Positions 46,901 to 57,464 of a stretch of 64,000 nt of DNA are shown here, piece after piece. The stretch lies in assembly GCF_963259705.1 (NCBI RefSeq), contig NC_081861.1:107290102-107354101 (forward strand), written 5' to 3'. Both the position numbers and the translations under genes were made by a program. The stretch's first letter is position 1, and the number at the start of each line of letters is the position of its first letter. Origin of the DNA: Myotis daubentonii (Eukaryota; Chordata; Mammalia; Chiroptera; Vespertilionidae). The notes below the pieces were generated by a model. The model worked only from the letters and a program-made list of their open reading frames with translations. It was not told the DNA's origin and ran no database searches.

Positions 46901-47220
46901 AAACCCTAAGTTTAATAAAATACAGATGAAGTAGAAAATGCACAGTGTTAAGAATTCCTTGTATTTTATAGGGTTAGAAGTTGCTTGAATCATCATCACA
47001 GTATTGGATCTTAAAAAATTACTCTTTAAAGTCAACATTACATGCAACAGTAGTCTCACTATATATAAAAATAAGGAAACAAAACCTCAAAGACAAAATT
47101 TGTTCTTTAAAACTTTAGATATAATAACTGAAGAACTTTGAACTTGATCACTTATATTGCTGTGATGAGATCCAGAAAGTAATCCCATGGCTTGGATATA
47201 GTGCTTTTAACAGACAGTAT
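43703..47220. other. Low-repeat AT-rich sequence, no gene recognised
   Basis: 3.5 kb with few visible repeats apart from a CA microsatellite. The frames at 45239-45544 (101 codons) and 46751-47059 (102 codons, minus) show no domain, signal or splice support and are not annotated as genes. Confidence 0.4.
43912..43964. repeat. (CA)n microsatellite
   Basis: About 50 bp of CA/AC repeats with a few interruptions. Confidence 0.95.
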
Positions 47221-47229
47221 TCTACTTAT

Positions 47230-48280
47230 TATTTTTTTAAATTTAAATTCTGTATTGTTTAAAGTATAACATGAGTCTTCTTTTTCCCCCATTGACCTCT
47301 TTCAGGCCACCCCAACCCCCCATCACATGCCCTCACCCCACTACTGTGTGTCTCCAATGGTTATGCTCATATGCATGCATACAAATCCTTTGGTTGATCT
47401 CTTACCCCCTCACCCCCACCTCCCCTCATAGATTGTACAGTCTGTTTGATGCTTCTATGTCTCTGGTTCCATTTTCATCAATTCATGTTGTTCATTATAT
47501 TCCACAAATGAGTGAGATCATGTAATAGTTATCTTTCCCTGATTGGATTATTTCCCTTAGCACAATGCTCTCCAGTTCAATCCATGCTGTTGCAAATGGT
47601 AAGAATTCCTTCTTTATTACAGCAGCATAGTATTCCATTGTGTAGATGTACCACAGTTTTCTAATCCATTCATCTGCTAATGGGCACTTAGGCTGTTTCC
47701 AAATCTTAGCTGTTGTAAATTGTACTGCTATGAACATAGTGGTGCATATGTCCTTTCTGATTGGCGTTTCTGGTTTCTTGAGATATATTCCTAGAAGTGG
47801 GATGACTGGGCCAAATGGAAGTTCCATTTTTAATTTTTTGAGTTAATACCATACTAATTTCCACAATGGCTGCACCAGTCTGCATTAGCACCAGCAGTGC
47901 AAGAAGGCTCCTTTTTCTCCGCATCCTTGCCAGAACTTGTCATTTGTTGATTTGTTGATGATAGCCATTCTGACAGGTGTGAGATGGTACTGAATTTTCG
48001 TTTTGATTTGCATTCTCAGATGATTAGTGACTTTGAACATGTTTTCATATGTCTCTTGGCCTTTTGTATGTCCTCTTTCAAAAAATGTTTATTTGGGTCC
48101 TTTGTCCATTTTTTGATTGGATTGTTTATCTTCCTTTTGTTAAGTTGTATGAGTTCCCTATAAATTTTGGCGATTAAACGCTTATCAGAGATAACATTTT
48201 CAAATCTGTTCTCCCATGCAGTGGGCTCTCTTGTTGTTTGTAGATGGTTTCTTTTGCTGTGCAGAAGCTTTTTATTTTGA
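47230..48280 (-). mobile_element. Twin-primed L1, 3' segment
   Basis: 3' UTR (47250-47470) and ORF2 C-terminal coding region (to 48280) of a minus-strand L1. It stops at GCTGTGCAGAAGCTTTTTATTTTGAT. The adjoining plus-strand block (48281-51715) ends at the neighbouring L1 position (AAACAAATGGGACTGTATC), the signature of twin priming. The minus-strand piece 47495-47827 encodes an ORF2 C-terminal fragment (SVVPLLGIYL-like region). Confidence 0.82.
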
Positions 48281-48442
48281 TGCTAACATCCTCAACAAAA
48301 TTCCAACAAATTGGATTTTTCCAGCATTACATTAGAAAGATCATACACCATGACCAAGTGGGATTTATTCCAGGGATGCAAGGCTGGTACAATATCTGTA
48401 AATCAATAAATGTGATACATCACATAAAGAAATTGAGAGACA

Positions 48443-49898
48443 TTTTTTTTCTGGTTTTTTTGAGGTAGGTTGTAGAGTTATAAACTTCCCTCTCAGGGCT
48501 GCTTTCACTGTGTCTCATAGATTTTGGATTGTTGTGTTTTCATTGTCATTTGTTTTCAGGATGTTTTTAATTTCTTCTTTGGTCTCTTTGGTAACCCAAT
48601 CATTGTTTAATAGCAAGCTATTCAGCTTCCAAGTGTTTGAATTTTTTTATTGTTTTTATTGTTGTTTATTTCTAATATTATGCCATTGTGGTCTGAGAAG
48701 ATGCTTGATATATTTCAATCTTCTTGAATTTGGAGAGACATTACCTGTGATCCAATATGTGGTCTATCTTTGAAAATGCCCCATGTGCACTTGAGAAGAA
48801 CGTATATTCCATGGCTTTGGAGTAAAATATTCTGAAGGTGACAATTAATTCGATCTGATCTAGTGAGTCATTTAGGATTGCTGTTTCTTTGCTGATTTTT
48901 TGTCTAGAGTATTTATCCAGTGTTTTCTGTGGGTATTAAAGTCCCTTATGATTGTATTGTTGTCAATCTCTCCCTTGATATCTTCCCAGAGCTTTTGTAT
49001 GAATTTGGGTGTTCCAGCATTGGGTGCATATATGTTTATCAGGGTTATATCCTCTTGTTTTATTGATCCCGTTAGTATTATGGAGTGGCCTTCCTTATCT
49101 CTTGTTATGGCCTTCACTTTGAGGTCTATTTTGTCAGATATAAGTATTGCTACCCCAGCTTTTTTTCTTATTTCCATTCGCCTGAGAGATATTTTTCCAT
49201 CCTTTCACTTTCAGTCTGTGTGAGTCCCTTGTTCTGGGTGGGTCTCTTGTAGACAGCATTATATATGGGTCAAGTTTTCTTATCCATTCAGACACTCGAT
49301 GTCTTTTGATGGGAGCATTTATTTCGTTTACATTTAAAGTTATTATTGATAGGTATATTTTTGTAACCACTTTTATTTATTGTGCCTTTGTTCTGTCTTC
49401 CCTTTTTATTTCTTCTTTTTACACCAGTCCCTTTAGCATTTCTTGCATTGCTGGCTTGGTAGTGATAAATTCCCTTAGCTTTTTGTTGTCTGTGAAGCTC
49501 TATTTCCCCTTCAGTTTTGAATGATAGCCTTGCTGGATAGAATATTCTTGGATTCAGTCCCTTGCTTTGTGTCACTTTGTAAACTTACTTCTATTCTTTT
49601 CTGACCTGATGTGTTTTCTGTTGAGAAATAATTTGATAATCTAATGGGAAATCCCTTGTACGTATCCTTCTGTCTTTCTCTTGCAGTCTTTAAGATTCTC
49701 TCTTTGTCCTGAATGTTTGCCATTTTTATAATTGCGATGTGTCTTGGTGTGGGTCTTTTCAGTTTCATCTTATATGGGACTCTCTGTGCTTGTGTGACTT
49801 TTTCTTCCCCAAATCAGGGAAGTTTTTTGACATTATTTCTTCAAATAGGTTTTCTAACCCTTGTTCCACTTCTTGTTGTTCTGGCACCCCTATTATTC
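48443..49898 (-). mobile_element. L1 piece (endonuclease and ORF1 end) inserted in the inverted L1
   Basis: Minus-strand L1 covering the ORF2 endonuclease (49370 to about 48500; ATG at 49370, VTKIYLSIITLNVNEINAPI) and the ORF1 C-terminal half (49768-49500). Left end is A-rich on the minus strand (CTCAAAAAAACCAGAAAAAAAAT) but internal to ORF2, with no 3' UTR. It splits LRD/NHIII of the host ORF2. Confidence 0.78.
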
Positions 49899-49904
49899 TA
49901 AACC

Positions 49905-50311
49905 ACATAATCATATCAATTGATGCTGAAAAGGCATTTGACAAAATCCAACACCCTTTCTTGATAAAAGCTCTCAGCAGAGTTGGAATAGAGGAATCAT
50001 ACCTCAACATAATAAAAGACTTACATGACAAACCTTCAGCTAACATCATACTCAATGGGCAAAAACTAAAACCATTATCCCCAACAACAGGACCAAGACA
50101 GGGATGCCCACCCTCACCACTCCTTTTCGATATAGTACTGGAAGTGCTAGCCATAGCAATCAGAGAAGAAGAAAAAATGAAAGGCATCCAAATTGGAAAA
50201 GAAGAAGTAAAACTGTCATTATTCGCAGATGACATGATGTTATACTTAGAAGACCCCAAAGACTCCATCATAAAACTGCTAGAAATTATAAATGAATTCA
50301 ACAACATATAA
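49905..50311 (+). pseudogene. L1 reverse transcriptase core remnant
   Basis: About 135 codons stay open from [20 protein letters not shown] to the palm motif [15 protein letters not shown]. They include the conserved [18 protein letters not shown] stretch, here [20 protein letters not shown]. It is the best-preserved catalytic core in the window: FADD is intact and the frame is uninterrupted across the palm. The start of the reported longer frame (49739) lies in antisense ORF1 sequence of the inserted L1 and is an artefact. The endonuclease and the C terminus are separated or lost, so no active protein results. Confidence 0.85.
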
Positions 50312-50350
50312 TGATACAAAATTAACACCCAGAAATCGATAGCTTTTTAA

Positions 50351-50556
50351 AAACTATACTTCATTGATTTTTTTTTACAGAGAGGAAGGGAGAGGGAGAG
50401 TTAGAAACATTGATGAGAGAGAAACATCAATCAGCTGCCTCCTGCACACCTCCCACTGGGTTGTGCCCGCAACCAAGGTACATGCCCTTGACTGGAATCG
50501 AGCCTGGGACCTTTTAATCCGCAGGCCAATGCTTTATCCACTGAGCCAAACATGAA
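50351..50556 (-). mobile_element. Ves-type SINE inside L1
   Basis: Right end holds the tRNA-like head (GCTTTATCCACTGAGCCAAAC), with GGGACC...GGAATCGAGCC as B-box region on the complement. The flanks ATCGATAGCTTTTT and ATCTATGAATTTTT are a diverged duplication of L1 sequence. Confidence 0.87.
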
Positions 50557-51353
50557 TTTAGCCATCTATGAATTTTTTATACACCATTAATGAACTCACA
50601 GAAAGAGAAACTAAAAAATCAATCTCATTTACCATTGCAACAAAAAAATTAAGATACCTAGGAATAAATGTCATCAAGCAGGTAAAGGACCTGTATTCAG
50701 AAAATTACAGGATGCTGAAAAAAGAGGTATAGGAAGACATAAACAAATGGAAGAACATTCCATGTTCATGGATTGGTAGAATCAACATCATTAAAATGTC
50801 CATTCTACCCAAAACAATCTATAGATTCAATGCAATCCTCATTAAAATACCAACAGCATATTTCAAACACCTACAAAAAACTCTCCAAAAATTCATTTGA
50901 AATTTAAAAATATCCAAATAGCTGCAGCAATCTTGAGAAAGAAGAACAATGTTGGCGGGATCACAATACCAGATATCAAGCTATATTACAAAGCCACTGT
51001 TCTCAAAACTGCCTGGTACTGACACAAGCACAGACATACAGACCAATGGAACAAAACAGAGAACCCAGAATTCGACCCAAGACATTATGCTCAATTAATA
51101 TTTGACAAATGAAACAAGAGCATACAATGGAGTCAATACAGTCCCTTCAATAAATGGTGTTGGGAAAATTGGACAGATACATGCAAAAAAATTAAACTAG
51201 ATCACCAACTTACACGATACACAAAAATAAATTCAAAATGGATAAAGGACTTAAACGTAAGGCGGGAAATCATAACCATCTTAGAAGAAGCCGTAGGCAG
51301 CAAAATAGCAGATATATGTCTTAGCAATATCTTTACTGATACTGCTCCTACGG

Positions 51354-51668
51354 CAGTGGTTGGCAAACTGCGGCTCGGCAAACCACAGCTCGCGAGCCAC
51401 ATGCAGCTCTTTGGCCCCTTGAGTGTGGCTCTTCCACAAAATACCGACTTCTGCGCATGGGCCACGAAGTTTCAATCGTACTGTACGTGCGTGCCTGCAC
51501 GTGGTATTTTGTGGAAGAGTCACACTCAAAAGGCCAAAGAGCCACATGTGGCTAACAAGCCACAGTTTGCTGACCACTGCACGCCCACACGTGGTATTTT
51601 GTGGAAGAGCCACATTCAAGGGCCAAAGAGCCGCATGTGGCTCACGAGCCGCGGTTTGCTAACCATGG
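51354..51668. mobile_element. hAT MITE with duplicated right arm
   Basis: Same family as 12535-12745 but 315 bp. After a normal end CAGTTTGCTGACCACTG (about 51574) a second copy of the right arm follows (ACACGTGGTATTTTGTGGAAGAG...GCGGTTTGCTAACCATGG). The left end also carries an extra GGCTCGGCAAACCACA piece. Flanks TCCTACGG (51346-51353) and TCCTAGGG (51669-51676). Confidence 0.8.
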
Positions 51669-52028
51669 TCCTAGGGCAATGGAAACTAAAGAGAAAATAA
51701 ACAAATGGGACTGTATCTACTTACTTTTTAACCATTTTTTAAAATTTTCAGTTGCAGTGGACATACAATATTATATTACTTTCCTGTGTGTATTGCAGTG
51801 ATTAAATATTATGTAATTTGTCATCATTCTGATAAGTCTTGTACACATCTGGCACAATACATAATTATTAAAATGTTATATTCCTTATATTATCTATGCT
51901 ACACTTTAATTTCTCATAACTGCTCTGCAACAACAAATTTGAATTTAATCCTTTCCCCATTTACACCTATCCCCCCATACCCTTCCCATATGGCAACTGT
52001 CAAAATGTTTTCTGTGTCTGTGAGTCTG

Positions 52029-52228
52029 NNNNNNNNNNNNNNNNNNNNNNNNNNNNNNNNNNNNNNNNNNNNNNNNNNNNNNNNNNNNNNNNNNNNNNNN
52101 NNNNNNNNNNNNNNNNNNNNNNNNNNNNNNNNNNNNNNNNNNNNNNNNNNNNNNNNNNNNNNNNNNNNNNNNNNNNNNNNNNNNNNNNNNNNNNNNNNNN
52201 NNNNNNNNNNNNNNNNNNNNNNNNNNNN
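52029..52228. other. Assembly gap (200 N)
   Basis: Exactly 200 undetermined bases. The Helitron end to the right shows that most of a Helitron lies in the gap; true length unknown. Confidence 0.99.
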
Positions 52229-52300
52229 GTCCAGAAAGTCATCCAGATGGTTGTTCTGTTGTTAGGTCTAATTAGCATATTAGCTCTTTATTATATAGGA
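52229..52300 (-). mobile_element. Helitron 5'-end fragment at gap edge
   Basis: GTCTAATTAGCATATTAGCTCTTTATTATATAGGA is the 5' end of a minus-strand HeliBat-like element followed by T. Its 3' part is hidden in the gap. Confidence 0.85.
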
Positions 52301-52990
52301 TAACTTTGCTGCATAGAGTAATTTTGGTTTTAGGTCCTTGTTTTACATCACTTTGAATATTTCTTGCCTCTCTCTTGTGGTCAACAAAATTTCTGTTGAG
52401 AAATCACCTGAGATTTTTATGGGAGCTCCTTTGTAGATAACTATCTGCTTTTCTCTTGCTGCTTTTAAGATTCTTTCTTTGTCTTTAACCTTTTGAGTTT
52501 TAATTATGATGTGCCTTAGTGTGGGCCTCTTTGGGTTTATCTTGGTTGAGACTCTCTATGCTTCCTGGAGTGGTATGTCTATTTCCTTCACCAGATTAAG
52601 GAATTTTCCTGGCATTTTTTAAAAATAGGGTTTTAATTCCTTGCTCTCTCTCTTCTCCTTCCAACGCCTGCATGGTGTTGCTGCACTTGAAGTTGTACCA
52701 GAGGTTCCTTACACTATCCTCATTTTTTTTAATTCTTTTTTTTTTTTTCGCTGTTCTTTCCTTTCTTATATTCCAAATCACTGATCTGATTCTTGGTTTC
52801 ATCTTCTCCACTGTTGATTCCCTGTAAATTAGTCTTCAGTTCAGTTAGTCTTATGGATTTCATGTTCTTTTTTATGTTGTTGAAGTTCATCTACCCTTTC
52901 CCTAAGTTCATTGAGTATCCTTACAACCAGGGTTTATAAATCTGCATCTAGCAAATTGCTTGTCTCCATTTTGTTTAATTATTTTTCTGG
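52301..52990 (-). pseudogene. HAL1 ORF1 remnant
   Basis: The DNA matches the ORF1 RRM and C-terminal coding region of the two other HAL1-like copies (ACCTGAGATTTTTATGGGAGCTCC, GATGTGCCTTAGTGTGGGCC). The only open stretch is 52596-52811, minus strand, rich in Lys/Arg (RKERTAKKKKRIKKNEDSVR), corresponding to the join of coiled coil and RRM. A T-run expansion at 52720-52750 and several stops break the frame. The site CCTTACAC near 52705 matches the hAT insertion point in the first HAL1 copy and is empty here. Confidence 0.62.
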
Positions 52991-53870
52991 AATTTTGTTC
53001 TGTTCTTTCATTTGGGACATGTTTCTTTGTGTCCTCATTTTGGCAGTCTCCAGGTGTTTGTTTCTATGTATTAAGTAGAGCTGCCGCATGTCCTGGGCTT
53101 GGTAGCCTCCCCAGTCACCAGAGTTGGACACTCTCAGTGGGCATCCCTATGTGGGCTGTAGTTGAGCCTTGATTGATGTTGGCATATCAGTGGGATGAAT
53201 TTACCTCCAGCCAATTGGCTGCAATGACTGGCTAGGGTGACCATAAAGTAGCCTGGATGACATATGTTTCAGTTCTTCTTTGTATGGATCTGGTGCCTTT
53301 GAGTTTCTTCCTCAATGCTAGAGCTCATAGGGTGTGAGTCCAAGTAGATTCGTGCACAGCCCCTTTAAGAAGTACTGCCTCAGACTTCAGAAGCCCTCTA
53401 TTCCACTTAGCAACAATTCCTGCTGGTTTTTACAGTCAGAAATTATGGGGACTTCCCTTCCTAGCATTGGAACCCTGGGGTTGGGTGCCTGGTGTGAGTC
53501 ACTCATCAGAGGAGACCTCCAGATGTGAGATATCCCTCCTGTGATGTATCCACCCCATGGGAGTGTCAGACCCACCTGTCCCTCATCTCTACCCCTTCTA
53601 CCAGTCTTGATCTGGCCTCATCTTTATAACCTTGGTTGTATTTCAAACTATTCTAAATGATGGTTGTTCTGTAGTTTAGTTGTAATTTTGATGTGGTTGC
53701 AGGAGAATGCTAGTACTGTATCTACCTATACTGCCATTTTGACTGGAAGCCCCAGAAATTTGATTTCTTTGATTTCCAGAACCCAGGCAATGTGTATCTT
53801 TATATTCAGATAAATAATACAAACATCAAGAAAAAATTAAAAAATTATCTTTGCATAAATCAGCTACTTT

Positions 53871-53968
53871 TCCAGCCTGGTTGCTCAGTAGATTGGAGTG
53901 TCATCCTATACACCAAAAAGGTTGTGGGTTTGATTCCCAGTGGAGTGTGTGAGGGAGACAACTTATCA

Positions 53969-54024
<56 letters not shown>

Positions 54025-54026
54025 AA
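53871..54026 (+). mobile_element. Ves-type SINE, short, with TC microsatellite
   Basis: CCAGCCTGGTTGCTCAGTAGATTGG head, B-box-like GGTTTGATTCC, shortened body (GTGTGTGAGGGAGACAACTTATCAATGTCTC), then TC repeats (53969-54020) and AAATTAATAAG. Confidence 0.82.
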
Positions 54027-54091
54027 TAAGCATACCTTTGGATAAGGATTAAAATAGCAAACCACAACAAAATTTTTTTAAAAAAATCTAA

Positions 54092-54733
54092 TCTTTACTA
54101 ATAGAAGGGTAATATGCTAATTAGGGTGGATGTCTTCCGGACGACCATTTGAACGTCCTTCTGGGCAAAGCCACAGCAGCTGCCTGAGCCACTGGGAGGG
54201 CCAGCCTGAGGCTTAGGCAACCATGGTAGCTGCCAGTGGCAGAGACAGTGGGGTTATGGGAGCAGCGCCTTCCCCTGATCAGCCAGGTCACTTCTGGCAG
54301 AGGGAGGCCAGAATGTGGCTTAGGTTGGGGGCTGAGGCAGAGGCAGTTAGGGGTGCAAGGTAGAGGCAGGGGGGAAAGGTGGGGGTGATCAGGCCAGCAG
54401 GGGGGCAAGGTAGGGGTAATCAGGCTGGCAGGGGGGCAAGGTTGGGGTGATCAAGCTGGCAAGGGGCCAGTTAGTGGCAATCAGTCTGGCAGGCACGCAG
54501 TGGCAGTTAGGGGCAATCAGGCAGGCAGGCAGAGTGTTTAGGGGCAATCAGGCAGGCAGGCAGGCGAGTAGTTAGGCACCAGTGGTCCCAGATTGTGAGA
54601 GGGATGTCTAACTGCTGGGACCGGGCCTAAACCGGCAAATGGACATCCCCCGAGGGGTCCCAGATTGGAGAGGGTGCAGGCTGGGCTGAGGGACCCCCTC
54701 CCCATGTATGAATTTTGTGCATTGGGCCACTAG
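54092..54733 (+). mobile_element. Non-autonomous Helitron, plus strand
   Basis: 5' TCTTTACTAATAGAAGGGTAATATGCTAATTAG and 3' ATGAATTTTGTGCATTGGGCCACTAG, bordered by A and T. The middle (about 54370-54560) has short GGGGCAAGGTAGGGGTGATCAGGCTGGCAG-type tandem units. It is the only Helitron in plus orientation here. Confidence 0.88.
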
Positions 54734-56757
54734 TATGAATATAATTATCTTTATAGAATCCTGTGCTTTGCCTGCATAATCAAAAATTACCTAAAAAATA
54801 AGTTTCCTATTTTTCCGCAAAAATATGCTTAAATACACAAAACATAAAATTTACTATCTTAACCACTTTTTTCAGAATAAAATGTAGCTTTATTAAATGT
54901 ACAGCTCAATGTATTAAATATATTAATAATTCTATCCACCATCACCATGGTCCACCTCCATATGCTTTTCATTCTGTAAGTCTGAAACTATAAATATTAA
55001 AAAATAACTCTACTTTCCCCTTGCAACTGCCATTCTGCTTACTATATCTCTATGATTTTGACTACTCTAAGTACCTTAGATAATGAAATGATACAGTTTT
55101 TTGTCTTTTTGTAACTAGCTATTTTAACTTAGCATAATGACCTCAAGTTCTATCCGTGCTGTAGCATATGACAGAATGTTATTTCTTTCTAAGGCTGAGT
55201 AATCCTTTATTGAACATATATACCACATTTGAAAGTTGGGTTGCTTACATGTTTTAGCTTAAGTGAATAATGCTACTATTAATATGGAGGTAAAAATATC
55301 TCTTTGAGACCCTACTTTTAACTCATTTAAGTATATATCCAGAAATGGAATTGTTTCATCATATGGTAATTTCATTTTTTATTTTTTGAGGACTTGATAT
55401 ATTGTTTTCCCAGTGGCTGTAACATTTTACATTCCCACCAATAGTGAACAATGGTACCAATTTCTTCAAATACTTGCCAACACTTGTTATATGATGTTTT
55501 GATAGATGCAATCCTAATGAGTGTGAGGTGGTACCTCACTGTAGTTTTGATTCGCATGTTCCTAATTAGTGATGTTGAGCATTTTTTTCATATACTTATT
55601 GGCCATTTTAATATATTACTTGGAGAAATTATTACTCAAGTCCCTTTCCCATTTTTTAATCAAGTTATTTGAACTTTTTGGTGAGTGGTAGGAGATCTCT
55701 ATATATTCTGGATATTCATACTTTATCAGATTCATTATTTACAAATATCATCTTCCATTCAGTTAGTTGCCCTTATACTTTATTGATATTGTCTTTTGAC
55801 CTACAATTTTTAAAAATGCCAGTCTTTTGCAGTGAGGGTTCAGGAATCTGGAGAGGAGGCTGGGACATAAAAGGATACACTAGACAAGAAATAATAAATT
55901 TGGAAGGTATGGGGAACCAGGAAGAAACCTCCTCTCTAATGGAGTGGCTCTCTGAATCTCTGGACCCACGGCTTTTTATTTACTATAATATACATTTGCC
56001 CTTTAGCAAAGCAAACAGACATTTCAATGGTAAGGTTTGGTAAACAGTAAAAGATTACCAGGTTAGAGGATCACCTTCAGCCATTTGGCCAGCAGCAGGG
56101 TAATATAATGCTGATTTTCAGCCCTGCTGAATATCAATGTCCATCAGCCTTCTGAAGGACTTCTTACATAATTATGACCTGCTGGTCTTAGCCTCCAGCA
56201 AAAAAAAAAAATATGAATACTAATTTATCTGTTGTTTCTTTTATTTCCTTTGCTCTAAGTATTATATCCAAGAACTCACTGCTAAATTCAATGTTGTGAA
56301 GCTTATGCCCTGTTTTATTCCAAGAATTTTATGGTTTTAGGTCCTACTTTAATCCATTTTGAATTAGTTATTGTATATGGTGTTAGGTAAGGATACAACT
56401 TCATTCTTTTGCATGTAGATATCCATTTATTTCCAGCAATATTCTTTGAAAAGAATTTTTTTTTTACAATGAAATTGTCTTGGCACCCTTGTTAAAATTA
56501 TTTTAACATGTATGCAATAATTTATTTTGGGGCTCTTATTCTTTCCATTGTTCTAAATGTTTGCTTTTATCCCAGTATCACACTGTTTTCATTACTGTCA
56601 CTTTGTACTAAGTTTTAAAATCAGGAATTGTGAGTTCTCCAGCTTTATTTTTTCCTCAAGATCATGTTAACTACTTAAGTCACCTTGAGGTTCTATATGG
56701 AATTTAAGATGTGCTTTCTATTTCTGCAAAAACACCATGTGGCATTTTATAAAGAGA
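54734..56757 (-). mobile_element. Ancient L1 3' UTR and ORF2 fragment
   Basis: 54830-55330 resembles an old L1 3' UTR. 55330-55815 and 56200-56750 are ORF2 C-terminal region (CCAACACTTGTTATATGATGTTTTGATAG, GTGAGGTGGTACCTCACTGTAG, CATTTTGAATTAGTTATTGTATATGG). Interrupted at 55828-56200. Confidence 0.7.
55828..56200 (-). mobile_element. Possible solo LTR inserted in old L1
   Basis: A 373-bp non-L1 block begins TG and ends CA on the minus strand (TGCTGGAGGC ... CCTCACTGCA) and has an AATAAAAAG-type polyadenylation signal two-thirds along. These are LTR traits. No convincing 6-bp duplication is seen, and an A-run at its right end leaves a retrotransposed transcript on the plus strand as the alternative. 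No viral genes. Confidence 0.4.
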
Positions 56758-57199
56758 CTAGAGGCACAGTGCACAAAATTAGTGCACTGGGGAGGGGTCC
56801 CTCAGCCCAACCTGCGCCCTCTCGCAGTCCGGGACCCCTTGGGGGATGTCCAACTGCTGGTTTAGGCATGATCCCTCTCACAGTCCAGGTTCCCTCGCTC
56901 CTTACCGCCCGCTTGCTTGCTCTTTACCACTTGGCTCACTGCTTCTTAGTGGCTCACTGCTCCTTAACGCTTGGCTTGCTGTTCCTTAGTGCTGCCACAG
57001 AGGCAAGAAATGTTTCCACTACCACTGCTGCGCTCACCAGCCGTGAGCCTGGCTTCTGGCTGACTGGCTGCTCCCCCTGTGGAATCACAATGACCACAAG
57101 GGGGCAGCTCCTGTGTTGAGCATCTGCTCCTGGTGGTCAGTGAGCATCGTAGCGACTGGTCGTTCCACCATAATGGCCACTTAGTCTTTTACTATATTT
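56758..57199 (-). mobile_element. Non-autonomous Helitron
   Basis: CTAGAGGCACAGTGCACAAAATTAGTGCACTGGG at left (minus-strand 3' end, preceded by A). The interior has CACAAGGGGGCAGCTCCTGTGTTGAG, as in the element at 30082. The right end is TCTTTTACTATATTT. The frame at 56685-57119 is GC-driven. Confidence 0.86.
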
Positions 57200-57200
57200 A

Positions 57201-57464
57201 CTAAATGCCTGGTGCACAAAATTTGTGCATGGGGGGGGTTGTAGGTCAGCCTGCACCCTCTCCAATCTGGGACCCCTCGGGGGTTGTCTGACTGCTGGCA
57301 GTTGGACATCCCTCTCACAATCTGGGGCCACTGGCTCCTAACCACTCTCCTGCCTGCCTGATCACCCCTGCCTCTGCCTCGGCCCCTGCCACCATGGCTT
57401 TGTCTGGAAGGATGCCCAGAAGACATCTGGTCTAATTAGCATATTAACTTTTTATTAGTATAGA
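57201..57464 (-). mobile_element. Second Helitron, directly adjoining
   Basis: CTAAATGCCTGGTGCACAAAATTTGTGCA at left, preceded by A. Right end CTAATTAGCATATTAACTTTTTATTAGTATAGA followed by T; on the minus strand it starts TC. Confidence 0.85.

Larger units (their letters stand above)
48281..51715 (+). mobile_element. Twin-primed L1, inverted 5' segment, with three later insertions
   Basis: Inverted part of the same L1: ORF2 reverse transcriptase from [22 protein letters not shown] (48281-48442), resuming at [17 protein letters not shown] (49899), through LFADDM (about 50218) to the ORF2 region ending at 51715. Interrupted by a minus-strand L1 piece (48443-49898), a SINE (50351-50556) and a hAT element (51354-51668). 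The outer flanks TCTACTTAT (47221-47229) and TCTACTTAC (51716-51724) look like the target duplication. Confidence 0.78.
51725..53755 (-). mobile_element. HAL1-like element, third copy, with assembly gap
   Basis: 3' UTR at 51725-52028, gap 52029-52228, Helitron end 52229-52300, then ORF1-side sequence (52301 on: TTTGCTGCATAGAGTAATTTTGG) and a 5' UTR ending near CTGCCATTTTGACTGG (53735). The gap prevents proof that ORF2 is absent here, but its nominal size is far too small for ORF2. Confidence 0.62.

Noticed and set aside
49765..50328. 187-codon minus-strand frame
   Set aside because: Artefact that joins antisense RT (plus-strand L1) to genuine ORF1 sequence of the inserted L1 across the inversion border at 49898.
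51786..52278. Open frames spanning the N run
   Set aside because: Undetermined bases keep the frame open artificially.
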